NCBI GenBank assembly: GCA_918797485.1
Contig: CAKKNE010000001.1
Location: 744,001-808,000, forward strand
DNA length: 64,000 nt
Direction of reading: 5' to 3'
Source: Pelagomonas calceolata
Taxonomy: Eukaryota; Sar; Pelagophyceae; Pelagomonadales; Pelagomonadaceae
A program made the position numbers and the translations under genes. Below, in pieces: positions 37,289 to 46,568 of this stretch. A model generated the notes under the pieces. That model was not told the DNA's origin, did no database searches, and worked only from the letters and a program-made list of their open reading frames with translations. Each line of letters begins with the position of its first letter. Positions within the stretch are counted from its first letter, which is position 1.

Positions 37289-37849
37289 TCATTCGTCCCA
37301 CTTGTACTCTTTGTCCTCCTTCCAGACGTTCGGGTGGCCGGCGCTGTACTTGTCTCTGTACACCCAAATTCCGCCGTAGAACCAGTCCGCGCCGAGGTTG
37401 TCCCAGTACGGGTACTTGTCCGGCTGGTTCTTCGGGTACGGGTACGAGCCCACCTTGTCGCTCCCCTTGAGGTCGGCCCAGACGAACTTGCCGCTGTCGT
37501 GGCCGAAGACGAACATGTTGCCCTCGGGGTACGCGCTGCCGAAGGAAGATTGGTCCCATAATACCACGGCGCCGGCCCCGTTCAAAGCGTTGCAAGCGTT
37601 GGGGCTAGAACTGCCCGATTCCTGCACCCCCTCGTCGCACGAGCGATCCTCGCACGTGAAGCTGTCGAACACGACTTTTTTGCCGCCGTAACTCGCGAAG
37701 CAGTCACCGTAGAGGCCTTGCTGGCGGATGCCGGGGTTCGACGCGACGATGAAGTCGCCCTTGAACCACAGGTCCCCGAGCCCCGCCCCGGCCCAAAGAG
37801 CCAGCGCGTCGTCCCCGGAATTGGCGACGAATAAATCCTCAAACGTCAC
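37289..37849 (-). pseudogene. 5'-truncated beta-helix-like gene fragment
   Basis: The readable 186 residues (LFVANSGDDALALWAGAGLGDLWFKGDFIVASNPGIRQQGLYGDCFASYGGKKVVFDSFTC) look like the C-terminal rungs of a secreted right-handed beta-helix protein, a pectate-lyase-like fold. The rest (YPYPKNQPDKYPYWDNLGADWFYGGIWVYRDKY) is Tyr/Trp-rich. No ATG opens the frame: the first available codon is GTG at 37849, and upstream codons continue without a convincing signal. The next gap contains a competing frame reading YNGAISSSETN, which could be the remains of the missing part. I infer an N-terminally truncated copy; a missed 5' exon is the alternative. Confidence 0.6.
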
Positions 37850-38017
37850 TTGGCCAGGGGCTCTCCCTGCCAGTGATTTTGTTCTCGATTGGTTTCGGAA
37901 CTCGAGATCGCGCCGTTGTAGTCCTTCGAGACGCGTCGGACGGCCGTTCCAAAACCACTAGATTTCACGTGCGACGTCGTCGCGCGATGACACTGGCTTC
38001 TAGGAGCCAAAGAGCAT

Positions 38018-38041
38018 GCTAGCGTTCAGTAAGACACTAGC
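38018..38041 (+). promoter_or_regulatory. Near-palindromic element upstream of the 4CL-like gene
   Basis: GCTAGCGTTCAG then TAAGACACTAGC, 182 bp before the ligase ATG and within the gap 37850-38222 (373 bp), which holds no other gene. The sequence CAATAAGGCATTAGCAGC just before the ATG is a weak second copy of its right arm. Confidence 0.65.
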
Positions 38042-38222
38042 GAGCTTTTTTTTTGTTGCACGAGCGCAAAGGATCGCATACGAGCGCTATCAGGCCGTAG
38101 CTGCGTGCAGTCTCTCGTGACCTGCGACCTGCAGCACTTATTGTGCTGACAACTCCTAGCCACGCACAGAACTGCTCCTATTTTGGAGGTTGCTCTCCTG
38201 ATTGCAATAAGGCATTAGCAGC

Positions 38223-39944
38223 ATGCTCGTCGTCCTCTCCCGCGCGACGCGCCGCACGCCGCTGCTGCGCGCGCTAGCAACCCACACCAGCCCCCACGGC
38301 ACGATAACCCCACCGAACCAGTCGTTCACTGAATACGTGGCAGCGAAAGTCCAGCAACACGACCCGAACAAGCCCATGTTGGTTGATGCATTAAGCGGCC
38401 AGACTTTAACTTTTGGACAGTTCGCGCCGCGCGTCGCGCGAGCGGCGGAGCGGTTGAAGACGGCCGCGTCGAAGCCGTTCGGGGCTGGCTCCACATTACT
38501 CATCCATTCGCCGAATTGTGTGGATTTTCCCGTCGCCTTCCATGCGGCTTTGGCTCTTGGTGGTGTCGTGTCGACGTCGAACCCACTCTATACGCCTCGG
38601 GAACTGGCCCATCAAATCTCCGATTGTGGCGCGTCTCACATCCTCACGGTTGGTGTTTTCCATGACACCGTGAAAGAAGCTGTGGAGTTGTCTGGAAGCG
38701 ACGCGACGATTGGCGTGTTAGGTACCGATTCAAGCATCTGCCAGGATGGCGCAGATGGTGGTGCCGGTACCTTCTCCTTAGCTGATGGGGACAGAACCGC
38801 GATCGGCGGCGGCGTCGTATCCACATCCGAACCCTTCGACGCTTCTTCATGCCTAGCAGCGCTACCGTACTCGTCAGGCACGACGGGCCTCCCCAAAGGC
38901 GTCATGCTCACGCATGGGAATCTAGTCGCGAACTTGGAGCAGACCTATGAGCTAGTGAAGCGGGCGCGACCGGACCTACTAGGAGACAATGATGTACTGT
39001 TAGGATTACTCCCCATGTTCCACATCTACGGCATGGTCACGATCCTCCACTACTCGATGATCCACGGCTCGACGCTCGTAACTTTGCCGAATTTCGAGCC
39101 CGAGACGTTCTTGAAAGCGATTGCGCAGCATCGCGTGAACGTCGCCCACCTGGTGCCGCCCCTCATCCTATTCCTGGCCAAACATCCGGCCGTCAAGCCC
39201 GAGATGATTTCGTCGCTCGAGTGCATCATGAGCGGCGCGGCGCCGCTCGACGCGCACACGCAGCAGGAAGCGGCGACGCGCATCGGCTGCGAGGTCGTGC
39301 AAGGCTATGGCATGACCGAGACGTCGCCAGTGTTGACCATTGATTGTGTCAAGGGCGGCAAGCCGGGTGCTGCTGGCCAATTGGTACCTTCTACGGAAGC
39401 CTGTCTGAAAGTAGCAGATCCGGCCTCACCATCGGGCTTTAGGGACGCGGCACCCGGCGAAGAGGGCGAGTTGTGGTGCAAGGGGCCCCAGGTCATGCCC
39501 GGTTACCTCAACAGGCCGGACGCGACGGCCGAGACCCTTGTAGATGGGTTTGTGAGAACCGGAGACATCGCCACGGTCGATAACGAGGGCAATTTTTTCA
39601 TCGTGGACCGCGTCAAGGAGCTCATCAAGGTGAAGGGGTTGCAAGTGGCGCCGGCGGAGCTCGAAGGTTTATTACTCACCCATCCCGCGGTCGCCGACGC
39701 GGGAGTGGTCGGAGAGCCCGATCAACGCACTCCGGGTGATGAAAGACCCCATGCGTTTGTAGTACTGAAACCAGAAACGCAACTGTCAGCAGTGGACGTC
39801 ACGAACTTCGTGGCGGGCCGCGTCGCCGCGTACAAGCACATCCAGAACGTGACATTCGTGCCGGAGATCCCTAAGTCCGCGTCGGGCAAGATTCTTAGGA
39901 GAGTGCTGCGCGACCGGCTCAAGGAGGGCTCTACCCAGCAGTAA
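38223..39944 (+). CDS. 4-coumarate-CoA ligase-like acyl-CoA synthetase
   Basis: The 573-residue adenylate-forming enzyme activates a carboxylic acid with ATP and joins it to CoA. Motifs: YSSGTTGLPKGVMLTHGNL (P-loop, about 216), LLPMFHIYGM, YGMTETSPV near 361, PGYLNRPDAT, VRTGDI, VDRVKELIKVKG and C-terminal PKSASGKILRR with the catalytic Lys. The order and the SGAAPLD block match 4CL/luciferase-like ligases rather than long-chain fatty acid ligases. The first 30 residues (MLVVLSRATRRTPLLRALAT) look like a mitochondrial or plastid presequence. The C-terminus STQQ is not a peroxisomal signal. In an alga the substrate is more likely a fatty or aromatic acid than coumarate for lignin. Confidence 0.88.
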   Translation: MLVVLSRATRRTPLLRALATHTSPHGTITPPNQSFTEYVAAKVQQHDPNKPMLVDALSGQTLTFGQFAPRVARAAERLKTAASKPFGAGSTLLIHSPNCVDFPVAFHAALALGGVVSTSNPLYTPRELAHQISDCGASHILTVGVFHDTVKEAVELSGSDATIGVLGTDSSICQDGADGGAGTFSLADGDRTAIGGGVVSTSEPFDASSCLAALPYSSGTTGLPKGVMLTHGNLVANLEQTYELVKRARPDLLGDNDVLLGLLPMFHIYGMVTILHYSMIHGSTLVTLPNFEPETFLKAIAQHRVNVAHLVPPLILFLAKHPAVKPEMISSLECIMSGAAPLDAHTQQEAATRIGCEVVQGYGMTETSPVLTIDCVKGGKPGAAGQLVPSTEACLKVADPASPSGFRDAAPGEEGELWCKGPQVMPGYLNRPDATAETLVDGFVRTGDIATVDNEGNFFIVDRVKELIKVKGLQVAPAELEGLLLTHPAVADAGVVGEPDQRTPGDERPHAFVVLKPETQLSAVDVTNFVAGRVAAYKHIQNVTFVPEIPKSASGKILRRVLRDRLKEGSTQQ

Positions 39945-39980
39945 GTTCAAGAATCTTGGTCTTAGGGGGGGATGGGGGAT

Positions 39981-42900
39981 TCACGCCGACGACGTCGTCT
40001 GCACGGAGGACCGCCGAGAGGAACTCCCGAGCTCCGCCATCAGCACCGTGCGACTAGCAACCAACTTCGACGAGAAGGAGGCAATCGACTCGAGAATTTC
40101 AGGAATCTGCATCGCCTTGTCGCCGACGTACTCCCTTAGTAGTTTTTGCTCCTGATGCATCTCGTCCAGGGCTTTCTTGGCCTCATTTAATGCATCACGT
40201 GTCGCCTTCGACGCCTCCGGCACGTTGCGGACGAACGCCGCGACGGCCTCGTCATCCGCCGACTTCGTCTTCTTCGGCACGCCCTTGACGAAGTGGTCCA
40301 GGGCGTTCAACGCATTCATTTCACGTTGTTTGACTTCCAGCGTCTTCTCGGCGATCGCATTCTCGGCGCCGGCCTTCAGCTTCGGGGCTATGATTCTGAG
40401 AGCGCGGTCGATCTCCGCGCCGTCCAAGCCCTCCTCCCGGTCGAAGGCGTCGTCCTCCAACACGCGCGCGAGGTAGTCCATGGCCGTCTTGCCGCCCTTG
40501 CCCTTGGTCTGCGAGAGTTTCTCGAGGTCGACCAAGCGGACCGCGACGGCCGAGCCTCGTCGCGAACCTTGGTTCAGCCGATTCCCCAAAGCTAGAGCGG
40601 CATGGCACGCCGCCCGCAGCATGGGCTCTTCTCGAGCTAACCGACAGGCTTGTGACGCCGTCTTTGCTGCGTCAACACAAGCTTCGAGCTCAGCCGGCGC
40701 CTCACCACACGTCGCCGCACCCTGCAAACAGGCCTTGAACCGCGCCAACCCGAAACCATGCGCCGCGACCACGAAGGCCGTCGCCTTGTTGAATTTCGCG
40801 TCTGGCGTTTTCGAAGCGGCCTCGGCCACTTTGCGGCACGTCTCCGCGTCGGGCATGTTCTCCACTAAGCGTCGCAGGACGTCCGGTGGCGCGCACCGCT
40901 CCACATCATCACTACCGAGACCAGTGGCGACCAATGCCCTTACTAATCCCGGCGCGTCCGCACATAGATTTCTACAATCATTCAATCCAAGAACGATGGA
41001 GTCAGAAGACGACTCGTCCTCGGTCGGCGGCCAGGGCTTCACATCTCTCAGGTTCGCGAGCGTGATCTCGAGGTTTTGAGCCTTCGTGCCTTCGAGGAGC
41101 TGGACCTCCTTCTCGCCAGTCGGTTTGCTGGCCTTCTTCGGCGCCGGCGCGAGCGCGAACATCTCCTCGAGCATCTCGGACGCGGCCTGGTTCTCCGTGA
41201 AGAGCGATTCCGCCCTCGCTCCCAGGGATTCGCGCTTCCTTCTGCCAGATCTACCCCACAACGACCCCTTCCTTCTCTGAATAGAAGGTGAAGATAACCC
41301 GTCCCAGTGGATGTTCTTCGTCGTGGACTGGGGCGCTGCTTGTACTGTTGACGCTTCGGGGATGGGCGCGCCGATGGCCCGGGCGATGGCCACCAGCGTC
41401 GCGTGGTTGCAGCCCTCGCCGACGACCGTCGCCATGATCTTCTCGAGGGGCACGCCGACCTTCTTCTTCTTCTTGGCCGCGAAGAGCTTGGACTCGTCGA
41501 CCGGTTCCTCGGCTTTCTTGATGGGTGTGGCCGGCTTCAGACCTAAAGCTTCGCGAAGGGCGTTCATGCCGTTCGCGTCGAGCTTGCCGTCCTGCTTCGC
41601 TTTATGCATCGCGCAGTCCGCGTCGAGGCCGAACTTCTTCATCTTGAGGTAGGGCTCCAGTAGTTTGTCGTCGACCGGCGCGGCCTTCTTCACTTCGAGC
41701 ACTGGAGTAGAAGGCTTCGAGGCCGCCTTGCGCCGTCGCCGCAAATGGATGACCAGGGGAAAGGCCTCCCGCTCGACGGCGTCCGCCAGCAGCTCGTAGC
41801 AGTCGTCCGTGCTGAAGACGCCGTCGCCGCCCTTTTCGACATCGTCTTCCTTCTCGAAGAAGCTTGTTTTGCCAATGCCCACGACCTCGTCGCCCGGTTG
41901 CAACGACGCGCGGTGCTCCGAGTCGCTCGTGACTTCTTCCACCCTAGGTCGTTCAGACGTCTCGAACTTGATGCCGAGGGGGCCCTTGACAAAGGTCAGC
42001 GAGAAGCGCTCGTAGGGCGCCGGCGACGGCGGCGCCCGGCGACAGGCGAATAATGCCCCAATGTTCGCGAAGGCGCCGCTTTTTACTTTGTTCGGCGGCG
42101 CCGGCGGCGGCGAGGGCGGCGCCGGCGGCGCGGCGCGCGCCGCCAACAAGTCGCTGAGCGCGGCGTGCTTGTCCTCCTTGGGCGGCGCGGGCGGCGCGGC
42201 GCGCGCCGCGAAGAGGTTCGACAGCGCAGCATGCTTTTCTTCTTTCGGGGGCTCGGCGGGCGGCGGCGGCGGCGCGCGGGCCGCGAACAAGTTGTTCAGG
42301 GCGGCGAACTTCTCCTCCTTCGGGGGCTCGTCCGCGGCGGGCGGCGGCGGCGCCCGCGCCGCGAAGAGGTTTGACAAAGCAGCGAACTTCTCCTCCTTCG
42401 GCGCCTCCTCCACGACCGCCTCCTCGGAAACGGCGCACTCCATCTCTCCCGCGACGAGGCCGCGCGCGCGCTCCGCCTTCGCGGCGGACGCGGTAGGCTC
42501 ACCGGACGCGGCGGGCTCCGCCGGCGCCGCGGCGGCAGCGTGGGCGCCCTGGGCGTAGGTGACGACCTTTGACCCTTGGGGCGTCCGCTTTTTTGTCGAT
42601 AATGCTTTTTCCACGACGGCGCGCGGCGCGGGCGTCAGGTCGGACCCGGACTCTCCAAAACTCCCGAGCGTCGCGTCGGGAGATGACGAGGGCGTCTTCT
42701 TCGGTGTCGGCGGCTTCTTGGCCTCGACGAGCCGCACCTTGGTATTCGTCCGATCTCCGAGCACCACTTTCGACGGCGGCGGCGTCGGCGTCGCCGGCTC
42801 CTGCTCCTTCTGTTTCTGAGCATCTAACCTTTCTTGGATGGCCCGCGTCCAGCGCTGGTGGGCGAACTTGGTCTCGACCGCCAAAGTCAGCTCCGCGTCC

Positions 42901-43112
42901 CCATCTTCATCAAGTAAAGCGAAGGCGAGCTTGTTTTTGGGCGCTTTTGCGGAAGGTTGCAAGCTGACGAAGGCGAAGGGGTAGCGCTTCGTGTCCGCCG
43001 GTCTTTTGGCATTTACGACGACCAAAGCGTCCTCCTCGAGGCTTACGTCTCTTTGTTGCCACGCGGCGAGGCCGAAGGGGCGCGGTACTTTCTTCTCGAG
43101 GGTGCCGTGCAT
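39981..43112 (-). CDS. Formin (PH - repeat-rich FH1 - PDZ - FH2)
   Basis: From the ATG at 43112 the protein has 1043 residues. Residues 1-100 read as a PH domain (GTLEKKVPRPFGLAAWQQRDVSLEEDALVVV...FAHQRWTRAIQERL). Residues 240-365 contain four copies of KFAALSNLFAAR alternating with proline tracts, an unusual FH1. A PDZ-like domain is at about 370-465 (FSLTFVKGPLGIKFETS...LQPGDEVVGI). A KMKKFGLDADCAMHKAKQDG segment follows at about 490. The FH2 domain fills about 600-1040 (HWDGL, FVVAAHGFGLARFKAC, AALALGNRLNQGSRRGSAVAVRLVDLEKLSQTKG, TAMDYLARVL). Formins nucleate and elongate actin filaments. PDZ and PH in one formin is uncommon. I set the start at the PH domain; an earlier GTG-like frame to 43331 is Arg-rich and unlikely. 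Confidence 0.88.
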   Translation of the reverse strand: MHGTLEKKVPRPFGLAAWQQRDVSLEEDALVVVNAKRPADTKRYPFAFVSLQPSAKAPKNKLAFALLDEDGDAELTLAVETKFAHQRWTRAIQERLDAQKQKEQEPATPTPPPSKVVLGDRTNTKVRLVEAKKPPTPKKTPSSSPDATLGSFGESGSDLTPAPRAVVEKALSTKKRTPQGSKVVTYAQGAHAAAAAPAEPAASGEPTASAAKAERARGLVAGEMECAVSEEAVVEEAPKEEKFAALSNLFAARAPPPPAADEPPKEEKFAALNNLFAARAPPPPPAEPPKEEKHAALSNLFAARAAPPAPPKEDKHAALSDLLAARAAPPAPPSPPPAPPNKVKSGAFANIGALFACRRAPPSPAPYERFSLTFVKGPLGIKFETSERPRVEEVTSDSEHRASLQPGDEVVGIGKTSFFEKEDDVEKGGDGVFSTDDCYELLADAVEREAFPLVIHLRRRRKAASKPSTPVLEVKKAAPVDDKLLEPYLKMKKFGLDADCAMHKAKQDGKLDANGMNALREALGLKPATPIKKAEEPVDESKLFAAKKKKKVGVPLEKIMATVVGEGCNHATLVAIARAIGAPIPEASTVQAAPQSTTKNIHWDGLSSPSIQRRKGSLWGRSGRRKRESLGARAESLFTENQAASEMLEEMFALAPAPKKASKPTGEKEVQLLEGTKAQNLEITLANLRDVKPWPPTEDESSSDSIVLGLNDCRNLCADAPGLVRALVATGLGSDDVERCAPPDVLRRLVENMPDAETCRKVAEAASKTPDAKFNKATAFVVAAHGFGLARFKACLQGAATCGEAPAELEACVDAAKTASQACRLAREEPMLRAACHAALALGNRLNQGSRRGSAVAVRLVDLEKLSQTKGKGGKTAMDYLARVLEDDAFDREEGLDGAEIDRALRIIAPKLKAGAENAIAEKTLEVKQREMNALNALDHFVKGVPKKTKSADDEAVAAFVRNVPEASKATRDALNEAKKALDEMHQEQKLLREYVGDKAMQIPEILESIASFSSKLVASRTVLMAELGSSSRRSSVQTTSSA

Positions 43113-43347
43113 CTTGTTTTTTGTCTTGCGCGCGCGCTGTGGGCTTCTCGCGTCCGCGGGGCGGCGCTCGGCGGCTGTCCGCCCTCTGACGGCTGTTACT
43201 CGACGGGTACCGAGCCAATCGCGATGCGGTCTGCGTACAACCCGCGGCGCAGCTGTCAAGGCGCTTTTTCCTGAAACGCCAAGCGCTGTCAGGCCTTCCA
43301 CCGCCACGAGCGCACGTAAAATGCGCCGCACAAACGGGATGCTAATA

Positions 43348-43367
43348 CCTAGACGTTACACACTAGC
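43348..43367 (+). promoter_or_regulatory. Near-palindromic element variant between formin and 43761 genes
   Basis: CCTAGACGTTACACACTAGC: left arm degraded, right arm ACACTAGC intact. It is 236 bp from the formin start, in the 648-bp divergent gap 43113-43760, which otherwise shows no gene. ACGCCGTCGACGCGCACGA at about 43672-43690 is an introner-like core 71 bp before the 43761 ATG. Confidence 0.45.
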
Positions 43368-43760
43368 GCGCCAAAATTACGCTAGACGTACAAACACCCG
43401 CCGCCGAGAGCTCTGCCAGGCCTGCGTCGATGACTCCCCAGCTTTTTGGGGGGCCTAGCACTCGACTCCCTGTTTCTGGCGCCACACTCATTGAATAGCG
43501 TCCGCGGCCGCGTCGCAACGACCGAAGACATCGATTGGAAGCCGGCAGCCGTCGGCCGGATCACTTCCTCGCGCCGGGGCAGCGATCGCTTCGTGCGAGA
43601 GCACATGCAACATTAAGCTTCAGAGAGGCCGCAGAATGACGCGCACGTGCCGCGGCGACCGCAGCGGATCACGCCGTCGACGCGCACGAGAGAAGCCTAG
43701 CATCTCGCCTCTACGCGCGGAGCATCACGTTTCACCGATTCGCGCAGGCACCCTCCCACC

Positions 43761-44204
43761 ATGGCGCCGCCGCTCCACGTCAAGGCCGTCGCCGGCCTCG
43801 TGAACGGCTTCGTGCTCATCGCTGGTATCAGAAATGTGGCCGCGCCCGGCTATCCGTTACCAATTATCCCGGAAGACTCGGCCTTCCAGGACCACTTCCA
43901 CGACGGCTCGCGGAAGGTCGAGTTCCTCTTCCAGATGTTAGGTGTGTGCTTCTGCGCCATGGCTTTCAATAAACTGGTCGCCGTCTTCACCACCCCCGAG
44001 TCGACGTTCTTAAGGCAGAAGCTCTTCTTCACGTATGGATTGTGCGACCTGGCCATGGCCGTCGTCGTCTTCCAGTACAAGGGTCTACCCATGAGCGTCA
44101 CGGGCGGCTTCGCGGCGATGCACGCCGTTGAAGGTGCCGCGTTTTTGCATGATGCTCTCATGCGGAAGCGGGCCGTGAAGAAGGCGGCGGGCAAGAAGAA
44201 GTAG
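43761..44204 (+). CDS. Small multi-pass membrane protein of unknown function
   Basis: The 147-residue product has about four hydrophobic segments: LVNGFVLIAGIRNV near 12, EFLFQMLGVCFCAMAFNKLVAVF near 54, LFFTYGLCDLAMAVVVFQYKG near 88, and FAAMHAVEGAAFLHDALM near 117. It ends in a Lys-rich tail (KRAVKKAAGKKK), suitable as an ER retrieval signal. No family is recognised with certainty, though the layout resembles small ER or plastid-envelope proteins. The start lies in CACCATGGC, an optimal context. Converges with the J-domain gene. Confidence 0.65.
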   Translation: MAPPLHVKAVAGLVNGFVLIAGIRNVAAPGYPLPIIPEDSAFQDHFHDGSRKVEFLFQMLGVCFCAMAFNKLVAVFTTPESTFLRQKLFFTYGLCDLAMAVVVFQYKGLPMSVTGGFAAMHAVEGAAFLHDALMRKRAVKKAAGKKK

Positions 44205-44246
44205 GTCATCCCCGGCATGGGCGCCGTTGTAAGCTCTCAACTATTC

Positions 44247-46121
44247 TTAGGACCACGGCCACCCCCACCCCTTCCGCGCCGGCGGCTCCTCCGGCGGCGA
44301 AGCCTCCTTGGTGGCGGGCGCCGCGTCCCGCGCCTTCGCCCGTGCGAAGCTGTCCTCCTTCGCCCGCCGCTCGGCAGCTCTCTCCGCGTCCTGCTTCTCG
44401 AAGGCGCGGCGGTGCTCGTGGACGTCCCCGAAGGGCTGGAAGGGCTTGAGCTCGGGCCAGTAGTAGGCAATCAACTCGTCCTTCAGGGGAAACTCCTGGG
44501 GCCGGTCCACGACCTCGGCGCCCGCGTCCCACTCCTCCCTCCGCTTGGCGTCGGAGAGGATCTCGTGCGCCCGCGCCACTCTTGTAAATTCGTCGTGCGA
44601 ACCACCTTTATCCGGGTGGCACTCGCGCGACGCCTGGCGGTAGGCCCTTCGTAATTCATTTTCCGTAAAGTCGCAGGGAACGTCCAGAGTAGCATACACA
44701 TCATCAAAGGTCGTCTTCGCGTCGAAGCCGACGCGCTCGATGCGATCCGCCGTCGTGTCCACTAATTTATTGCGATTATACCGCATCTGGATCGCGATCG
44801 GGTTCGACGCCGCCGTGAGCCCAATCACGTCGGCCTCGTCGCCCTGGCTCCAGAAGCCCCGCAAATCTTGTCTGGCGCGCACGACGTCGCCGACCTTGAA
44901 GCCCGTATCTCCAATAGGGGCTCCACAACCAACAGCTTTAGCTCGGACGCGTCCCAGCAGCATCCATGCACCTAGGCCCGGTAATGCCCTGTCAGCATTA
45001 TAGGCTCTATCTAAGGCTTGTAACGCGCCACACGGTGAATGAACGTCGAACATGGCCAAGGCTCTTTCCAATAGAGAGGAGGCCTCGTCTCCAGCAGACG
45101 CGACCTCGATCGCCTTCCCGGGGTCGCCACTCCTCCTGAGACAGTAGCTCACGGCGGCTCTAGCGTTAGGTAAGCCCTTGGCCAAGGCTGCCCTCGCTTG
45201 CTCGATTCCATCAGACTGGCCGTCTCTACAGGCTCTTCGTGCGTTCTTCACCACATCACTATCGACCAGTTCATTTTCATCCGTTGTCACGTTCCCTTCC
45301 AGTAAGTGACTGACGGACACCGTCGGGAACACACCGTCCTCGACGACGGGCGGGCCACCCCGCGACGCCCGCCGGCAGTCCTCGTCATGTCTCCGTTTCT
45401 GGTGAATTAATTCATCCAGTCGATCCCGAGACATGATCGCGACGACCTGCCACGGCCGCATCGCATCGCCGTACGCATCGTCTTCCAACATTACACGCTT
45501 CTCCTTAGACTGCTCAAGGGGCCGCAACCGCCACGCGCCCATATTCAGTCTACGACCATCCTTCTTTCTTTCCCACAGTATGGGCCGTTCCGCGTCGGCC
45601 ATGTTGTTCTGTACTATAATACCTTCTTCATTCGCTTCCCACCAGCCCTCTTCCGCCGCATACGTCTCCGCTTTTTCCCCGACCCGCCAATAATGGAAAT
45701 TTCTATTCACAGGTAACCACGTTCGAGCATTGCCCGGGATGTAGTGCTTGCCCGGTTGCGCGAGGAAATCCCTCCCCTGCTCGTCGATCCAGAGCCACTC
45801 CCTGTCCGCTCCATTTATACCACTCCAGCCTCGCACAGTAGCAGAGGCCACTTTGAAATTGTTGTCGACGTGCTTCCAGGACAACTCGCAGTAGTGGGGC
45901 AGTTTATGATCTAACTCGGGCTGGCGCACATAGATGCCGTTCATATTTTGTAGATCACTACCACCAACGAAGAAGCCGACCGGCCACTGGTCGACGACGC
46001 CCCAGCCGCCGCTCCTTCGGTTGTTTTGCGGGCCGCCGCCGGGCACTAAAGCGCCGGGGCCGACGAGTTGGGCGGTTGCCGCGTTGCAGCCGAGGAGGAG
46101 TAGGAGTCGTGGTGCGGACAT
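44247..46121 (-). CDS. Secretory-pathway J-domain protein with large N-terminal domain
   Basis: From the ATG at 46121 there are 624 residues. A signal peptide (MSAPRLLLLLGCNAATAQ) is followed by a Trp-rich region (about 30-190: GGWGVVDQWPVGFFVGGSDLQNMNGIYVRQPEL, ELSWKHVDNN, LWIDEQGRDFLAQPGKHYIPGNARTWLPVNRNFHYWRVGE) that I do not recognise. Helical repeats of SEL1/TPR type cover about 290-390. A J-domain lies at about 470-533 (DDVYATLDVPCDFTENELRRAYRQASRECHPDKGGSHDEFTRVARAHEILSDAKRREEWD) with the HPD loop at about 502-504, which activates Hsp70/BiP ATPase. The basic Pro tail ends KGWGWPWS. An upstream in-frame ATG at 46403 is unlikely because it overlaps the promoter element at 46330. Confidence 0.82.
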   Translation of the reverse strand: MSAPRLLLLLGCNAATAQLVGPGALVPGGGPQNNRRSGGWGVVDQWPVGFFVGGSDLQNMNGIYVRQPELDHKLPHYCELSWKHVDNNFKVASATVRGWSGINGADREWLWIDEQGRDFLAQPGKHYIPGNARTWLPVNRNFHYWRVGEKAETYAAEEGWWEANEEGIIVQNNMADAERPILWERKKDGRRLNMGAWRLRPLEQSKEKRVMLEDDAYGDAMRPWQVVAIMSRDRLDELIHQKRRHDEDCRRASRGGPPVVEDGVFPTVSVSHLLEGNVTTDENELVDSDVVKNARRACRDGQSDGIEQARAALAKGLPNARAAVSYCLRRSGDPGKAIEVASAGDEASSLLERALAMFDVHSPCGALQALDRAYNADRALPGLGAWMLLGRVRAKAVGCGAPIGDTGFKVGDVVRARQDLRGFWSQGDEADVIGLTAASNPIAIQMRYNRNKLVDTTADRIERVGFDAKTTFDDVYATLDVPCDFTENELRRAYRQASRECHPDKGGSHDEFTRVARAHEILSDAKRREEWDAGAEVVDRPQEFPLKDELIAYYWPELKPFQPFGDVHEHRRAFEKQDAERAAERRAKEDSFARAKARDAAPATKEASPPEEPPARKGWGWPWS

Positions 46122-46329
46122 TTTTGGTAGCCTTGCGCGCGTCGACGGCGAATGCTGTGCAGATTTGTGCCAATCTCCTGTCTGTCGGCTTGAGCTGTGT
46201 TCGAGCGCTCGAGAAGCTGCCAAAAGCGCGACAGCGACTTGAGGACGCAGCAAAAGATAGTTTTGTATCTCGCGAAGTCTGGAGCAGCAGCGCTGTGACT
46301 CCTCCTCCGTTTGCCCGACAATAATTCGT

Positions 46330-46353
46330 GCTAGCGGCCTGTAAGACACTAGC
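46330..46353 (+). promoter_or_regulatory. Near-palindromic element between J-domain and RING/Sel1 genes
   Basis: The clearest copy: GCTAGCGGCC then TGTAAGACACTAGC. It lies 209 bp from the J-domain start and 216 bp from the RING/Sel1 start, in a 447-bp divergent gap without genes. Its reverse complement matches the 30462 copy at all but one base. Confidence 0.7.
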
Positions 46354-46568
46354 AATCGATTTCCAAGCGCGCGTCGCAGCAATGCTTTGCTTATGAGTGT
46401 CAAGGAAACACATTCGAACTGATCTTACATCCCTCTTGCTGCTGCCGCATCGCTTTGGCCGCGAAAGCCCCTCAGTTACGCGTACAAGCAAGTGTACCAC
46501 ACCAAGGCCTCCTTTTGAGCGCCTTAACCGTCCGCATTGTCATCGCTGGTGACGCAAAACACACACTG

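Noticed and set aside
42061-42558. Plus-strand frame over the formin repeat region
   Set aside because: It is the complement of the helix-proline repeats; its own repeats reflect the formin's.
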